A stretch of DNA of 10,742 nt from Verrucomicrobiota bacterium (GTDB lineage: Bacteria; Verrucomicrobiota; Verrucomicrobiia; Chthoniobacterales; UBA10450): the NCBI GenBank assembly GCA_003219395.1, contig QHOR01000195.1, forward strand, positions 1-10,742, read 5' to 3'. Below are positions 7,213 to 10,742 of this stretch, one piece after another. The notes beneath the pieces are model-generated. The model saw nothing but the letters and a program-made list of their open reading frames with translations. It made no database searches and was not told where the DNA came from. The position numbers and the translations under genes were made by a program. Within the stretch, counting starts at the first letter, position 1, and each line of letters starts with the position of its first letter.

Positions 7213-8634
7213 TTAAACATCGTAATACATGGCGAATTCGTACGGATGAGGGCGCAAGCGCAGCGCGTCATATTCTTTTTGTTTCATGTCGATCCAGTTG
7301 GCGATGAAGTCTTCATTGAAGACATCGCCGCGCAACAGGAAGGAATGATCGGCTTGCAGTGCTTCGATTGCGCCTCGAAGTGAATCGGGGACGCTGGCGA
7401 CCTGCGCGAGTTCTTCGGGCGGGAGTTCGTACAGATTCTTGTCGAGGGGATCGCCAGGGTCCATGCGGTTTTGGACTCCATCGAGACCAGCGAGAAGCAT
7501 TGCCGAGAAGGCGAGATATGGATTTGCAGCGGCGTCCGGCGTGCGGAATTCGATTCGTTTTGCCTTCGGACTTGGAGAATAAGTCGGAATTCGGATGGCA
7601 GCGGAGCGGTTGCGCGCCGAGTAGGCGAGATTGACCGGCGCTTCGAAGCCAGGAACGAGCCGTTTATAACTGTTGGTAGTCGGATTGGTCAGGCAGGTAA
7701 GTGCAGGCGCGTGTTTCAAAATCCCGCCGATGAAAAAAAGCGCGGTCTCGCTGAGGCCGGCATAACCGTTGCCGGCAAAGAGCGGCTTTTCGTCTTTCCA
7801 AAGCGACATGTGGGTATGCATGCCCGATCCGTTATCGCCGAAGATCGGCTTCGGCATGAACGTAACCGTTTTGTTGTGGCGCTTGGCGACATTACGCAGG
7901 ATGTATTTGTAGTACTGCATGTGGTCACCCATGCGTTTGAGCGGCGCGAATCGGATGTCGATTTCGGCCTGGCCGGCGGTCGCCACTTCGTGATGCTGGC
8001 GTTCGATCGGCACGCCGGCTTTCTCCAGCTCCAGGCACATTTCATTGCGAATGTCTTGCAGGGAGTCCATCGGCGACACTGGGAAATAACCTTCCTTCGC
8101 GCGGATCTTGTAACCGAGATTTGGAAATTCTTCGCGCGCGCTATTCCAATGTCCCTCGGCGCTATCGACGACGTACGAAGACGCGTTGTTGCTATTCGCA
8201 AAGCGCACATCGTCAAAAATAAAAAATTCCGCTTCGGGCCCGATAAACGCGGTGTCCGCAATACCAGTCGATTTAAGATATGCCTCCGCCTTTTCGGCAA
8301 CGCCGCGTGGATCCCGATCGTACGGTTGGCGCGTGATCGGATCGACGATAGTGCAAATGAGACTCAGAGTCGGTTCTGCATTAAAAACATCGATCCACGC
8401 CGTCGTAGCATCCGGAATGACGAGCATATCTGAGGCATTGATCACCCGCCAGCCGCGGATGCTGGATCCGTCAAACCCGAGGCCATCGGTAAAGATTTCC
8501 TCATTGTATTCGGTAAGCGTGGTCGTGAAATGCTGCCAGGTGCCGAGCAAATCAGTGAACTTGAAGTCAATCAACTTCACGTTGCCGTCTTTGATCATTT
8601 TGGTTACGTCCGATGGAGTTTTGTCTTTGGCCAT
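7213..8634 (-). CDS. glnA: Type I glutamine synthetase
   Basis: Glutamine synthetase condenses ammonia and glutamate to glutamine with ATP, the central step of ammonium assimilation, as a cytoplasmic dodecamer. The product is 473 residues, the standard GSI length. Family signatures include DGSSIRGW near residue 56, [10 protein letters not shown], the ATP-site region [16 protein letters not shown] and the NRSAAIRIP block followed by [15 protein letters not shown]. Tyr402 in [11 protein letters not shown] corresponds to the adenylylation tyrosine of the GSI-beta subgroup, so activity is probably tuned by a GlnE-type adenylyltransferase. The ATG at 8634 has no Shine-Dalgarno site: an 8-bp repeat array begins 6 bases upstream. 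glnB lies 128 bp upstream on the same strand, the classical partner arrangement. Long antisense frames across it are shadows. Confidence 0.98.
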   Translation of the reverse strand: MAKDKTPSDVTKMIKDGNVKLIDFKFTDLLGTWQHFTTTLTEYNEEIFTDGLGFDGSSIRGWRVINASDMLVIPDATTAWIDVFNAEPTLSLICTIVDPITRQPYDRDPRGVAEKAEAYLKSTGIADTAFIGPEAEFFIFDDVRFANSNNASSYVVDSAEGHWNSAREEFPNLGYKIRAKEGYFPVSPMDSLQDIRNEMCLELEKAGVPIERQHHEVATAGQAEIDIRFAPLKRMGDHMQYYKYILRNVAKRHNKTVTFMPKPIFGDNGSGMHTHMSLWKDEKPLFAGNGYAGLSETALFFIGGILKHAPALTCLTNPTTNSYKRLVPGFEAPVNLAYSARNRSAAIRIPTYSPSPKAKRIEFRTPDAAANPYLAFSAMLLAGLDGVQNRMDPGDPLDKNLYELPPEELAQVASVPDSLRGAIEALQADHSFLLRGDVFNEDFIANWIDMKQKEYDALRLRPHPYEFAMYYDV

Positions 8635-8640
8635 GGTGTT

Positions 8641-8746
8641 CGTTGAAGGGTTGAAGCGTTAAAAAGTTAAATCGTTAAAAAGTTTGCTGGTCGCATGGTC
8701 AAATTCTTGCACCGCTTCAACGTTTTAACGTTTCAACGGTTCAACT
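8641..8746. repeat. Inverted pair of 8-bp tandem arrays, island A (glnB-glnA gap)
   Basis: The left array (8641-8680) has five contiguous octamers in perfect phase: CGTTGAAG, GGTTGAAG, CGTTAAAA, AGTTAAAT, CGTTAAAA, with a decayed AGTTTGCT after it. After a 26-34 base spacer, the right array (8715-8746) has four octamers in the opposite orientation: CTTCAACG, TTTTAACG, TTTCAACG, GTTCAACT. The arms can pair in several registers offset by 8 bp, giving a hairpin or cruciform of about 32 bp per arm. It fills most of the 128 bp between the glnB stop and the glnA start. A second island of the same design lies on the other side of glnB. Confidence 0.8.
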
Positions 8747-8762
8747 ATGGCGCGAAGCGCCG

Positions 8763-9113
<351 letters not shown>

Positions 9114-9205
9114 TCAGCATCGTGCGGTTTCTTGCAATCGAAAGCTAAACGCAGCACGCGCTCTCTTAGCAATGCCGCGATGCGAATGCAAGCACTCTTT
9201 GATGT

Positions 9206-9295
9206 CGTTAAAATCGTTGAAGCGTTGAAACGTTAAAGCGGCTCACTACAGCCGGAAATCCCGCTCCAACGCTTCAACCCTTTAACGCTTCACGC
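9206..9295. repeat. Inverted pair of 8-bp tandem arrays, island B (glnB-dnaE gap)
   Basis: The left array (9206-9238) reads CGTTAAAAT (one extra base), CGTTGAAG, CGTTGAAA, CGTTAAAG. The right array (9264-9295) reads, inverted, CTCCAACG, CTTCAACC, CTTTAACG, CTTCACGC. The junction adds AGCGG (9237-9241) pairing with CCGCT (9261-9265). An inner hairpin sits in the spacer: CGGCT (9239-9243) with AGCCG (9250-9254) around six bases. The remainder of the 253-bp divergent gap (9102-9205 and 9296-9354) shows no gene; the right side holds the dnaE promoter. Confidence 0.8.
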
Positions 9296-9315
9296 TGGTG
9301 CGTACGCAGGCAAAT

Positions 9316-9345
9316 TTGCCAAAAATTTTCTTTGACGCTTATACT
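9316..9345 (+). promoter_or_regulatory. Sigma-70-type promoter of dnaE
   Basis: TTGCCA (9316-9321, five of six to TTGACA) and TATACT (9340-9345, five of six to TATAAT) stand 18 bp apart. Transcription would start around 9351-9353, only two to four bases before the ATG at 9355. This predicts a leaderless or nearly leaderless dnaE mRNA, which agrees with the absence of any Shine-Dalgarno sequence there. Confidence 0.55.
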
Positions 9346-9354
9346 CCATAACTG

Positions 9355-10742
9355 ATGGCTCGCGACTCTTTCGTTCACCTGCATCTGCATACCGAATATT
9401 CGCTGCTGGATGGCGCCATTCGGATGAAAGAGCTGATGAAAAAAGCGGTTGAATTCAAGATGCCGGCAGTCGCGATAACCGATCATGGCAATTTGTTTGG
9501 GGCGATTGAATTTTACCAGGAAGCGCAGCGTGCCGGCGTGAAACCGATCATCGGTTGCGAAGCCTATATTGCTCCTGGATCAAATAAAGATCGCCAGGGA
9601 TCGCGGCGCGATTCAGCCTATCATTTCACTCTGTTGGCGGAGAACGAGACCGGCTACCGAAATCTCGTCAAGTTGGTGACGGCAGCGCACCTTGAAGGGT
9701 TCCATTACGCGCCGAGGATCGACAAGGAGCTGCTCGCCGCACACTCGGCGGGTCTGATCGGGCTGAGTGGCTGTCTCGCGGGCGAAATCAACTCCGCAAT
9801 TCAGGCAAACAATGTCGAGAAGGCGAAACAGAGCGCGGCCGATTATCGGGACATTCTCGGCGCGCAGAATTTTTTCATCGAATTGCATGATCACGGGATG
9901 GACGAACAGCGCAAGTGCATGACAGCGCTGCCGCAAATTGCGCGAGACATTGGTGTGGGATTAGTCGCGGCAAACGATGTTCATTTTCTGCGCCGGAGCG
10001 ATCACCAGGCGCATGACGTTATGCTTTGCATTGGCACAGGCAAAATGGTGCAGGATGAAAATCGGATGCGTTACGTCCCGGAGCTGTATTTCAAGTCACC
10101 GACCGAGATGCGCGAGTTGTTCCGCGATTTTCCCGAGGCGATTGCCAACACGCTTGAAATTGGCGAACGCTGTCACCTCGATCTCGAGTTTGGGTGCTCC
10201 AAGTATCCGGAGTATCCGGCGCCCCCTGGGAAAACGCGCGAAGAATATTTACGCGAGCTTTGTTACGACGGTTTGCAGCGGCGCTACGGCGAACGCGCGT
10301 CGAACGACCCGGAATTGATTCGACAGCTCGATTACGAGTTAGGCGTGTTCGAAAAAACCGGATTCGTCAGCTATTTGCTCATTGTTTGGGATTTCATTCA
10401 TTTTGCCAAAGAGAAAGGCATTCCCGTAGGACCCGGACGCGGCTCTGCCGCCGGCTCAATGGTTACGTACGTTCTCGGGATCACCGATATCGATCCGCTC
10501 CAGTACGGATTGCTTTTCGAGCGATTTTTGAATCCGGACCGCGTTTCGCCGCCGGATATCGATATTGATTTTTGCGAAGCACGTCGTGGAGAAGTCCTCG
10601 AGTACGTCCGTCGGAAATACGGTGAACGCCGCGTCGCGCAGATCATTACGTTCGGCAAACTCAAGGCAAAAAGTGTGGTGCGCGACGTGGGGCGGGTGAT
10701 GGGGTTGAGCTATCGAGATGCGGATCGCATTGCAAAGATGAT
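9355..10742 (+). CDS. dnaE: DNA polymerase III subunit alpha, 5' part
   Basis: The replicative C-family polymerase. The window holds the first 462 codons plus two bases of a gene normally near 1,150-1,200 codons. The N-terminal PHP domain runs to about residue 270. Its metal-ligand candidates are all present: His10 and His12 (HLHTEYS), Asp19, His44 (ITDHG), Glu69 (GCEAY), His90, Cys140 (SGCL), Asp208 and His210 (NDVHF). The palm begins with GRGSAAGS at 362-369 and reaches the metal-binding aspartates Asp401 and Asp403 in PDIDIDF, which line up exactly with E. coli alpha numbering. The third catalytic Asp, thumb, fingers and C-terminal domains lie beyond the window. ATG at 9355 gives the expected [15 protein letters not shown] start. 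The DnaE1 rather than PolC or DnaE2/ImuC type is supported by the standard PHP start, though DnaE2 cannot be wholly excluded from a partial gene. Confidence 0.96.
   Translation, partial: MARDSFVHLHLHTEYSLLDGAIRMKELMKKAVEFKMPAVAITDHGNLFGAIEFYQEAQRAGVKPIIGCEAYIAPGSNKDRQGSRRDSAYHFTLLAENETGYRNLVKLVTAAHLEGFHYAPRIDKELLAAHSAGLIGLSGCLAGEINSAIQANNVEKAKQSAADYRDILGAQNFFIELHDHGMDEQRKCMTALPQIARDIGVGLVAANDVHFLRRSDHQAHDVMLCIGTGKMVQDENRMRYVPELYFKSPTEMRELFRDFPEAIANTLEIGERCHLDLEFGCSKYPEYPAPPGKTREEYLRELCYDGLQRRYGERASNDPELIRQLDYELGVFEKTGFVSYLLIVWDFIHFAKEKGIPVGPGRGSAAGSMVTYVLGITDIDPLQYGLLFERFLNPDRVSPPDIDIDFCEARRGEVLEYVRRKYGERRVAQIITFGKLKAKSVVRDVGRVMGLSYRDADRIAKM

Noticed and set aside
6684..7307. 207-codon plus-strand open frame across the methyltransferase and the glnA end
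   Set aside because: It crosses two real minus-strand genes, is Pro/Arg-rich and has no domain signal.
7471..8433. 320-codon plus-strand open frame antisense to glnA
   Set aside because: It lies wholly opposite glnA, which is unmistakable. The translation has no recognisable domain and is rich in Arg, as expected for a shadow of a GC-rich conserved gene.

Overview
The window is a chromosomal segment that most resembles a soil-type Verrucomicrobia (Chthoniobacterales / Spartobacteria-like). This is an inference. It rests on the short omega subunit with its VSKRVRQL core, the rpoZ-smpB neighbourhood, frequent lack of recognisable Shine-Dalgarno sites, and a style of intergenic repeat that I associate from memory with such genomes. 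Gene content is mostly housekeeping. I see no transposase, integrase, CRISPR array, rRNA or tRNA, and no gene-free stretch longer than 300 bases.

Layout. Positions 41-2579 carry four plus-strand genes: rpoZ (RNA polymerase omega), smpB (trans-translation), a membrane-anchored short-chain dehydrogenase/reductase, and thpR (2'-5' RNA ligase-like cyclic phosphodiesterase). They meet a minus-strand run convergently at about 2580-2634. Read in transcription order from 9101 down to 2635, that run is glnB (PII), glnA (glutamine synthetase I), a class I SAM methyltransferase, a VOC/glyoxalase-fold protein, a secreted beta-carbonic anhydrase, a MOSC-domain protein and an MFS transporter. Divergent from glnB, the plus-strand gene at 9355 is dnaE (DNA polymerase III alpha). 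It is cut by the window end after the first palm catalytic aspartates.

How the genes work together. The clear functional unit is glnB-glnA. The PII protein keeps its uridylylation Tyr51 and glutamine synthetase keeps its adenylylation Tyr402, so a GlnD/GlnE-type cascade is expected elsewhere in the genome. The methyltransferase, VOC, carbonic anhydrase, MOSC and MFS genes are co-directional but share no obvious pathway. Their gaps (42 to 204 bp) do not argue for one tight operon.

The most unusual structure is not protein-coding. Two islands (8641-8746 and 9206-9295) bracket glnB. Each is a short tandem array of an 8-bp unit (consensus CGTTRAAR), then a spacer, then a second array of the same unit inverted, so each can fold into a long multi-register hairpin. 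The first island fills the glnA leader and ends 6 bp from its start codon. Other points of note are a 76-bp imperfect palindrome at 4147-4222, a near-consensus promoter that would make dnaE mRNA almost leaderless, an intact PHP metal-ligand set in DnaE, and an Asn-to-His change in the SDR catalytic tetrad. I do not see a convincing new multi-gene system.
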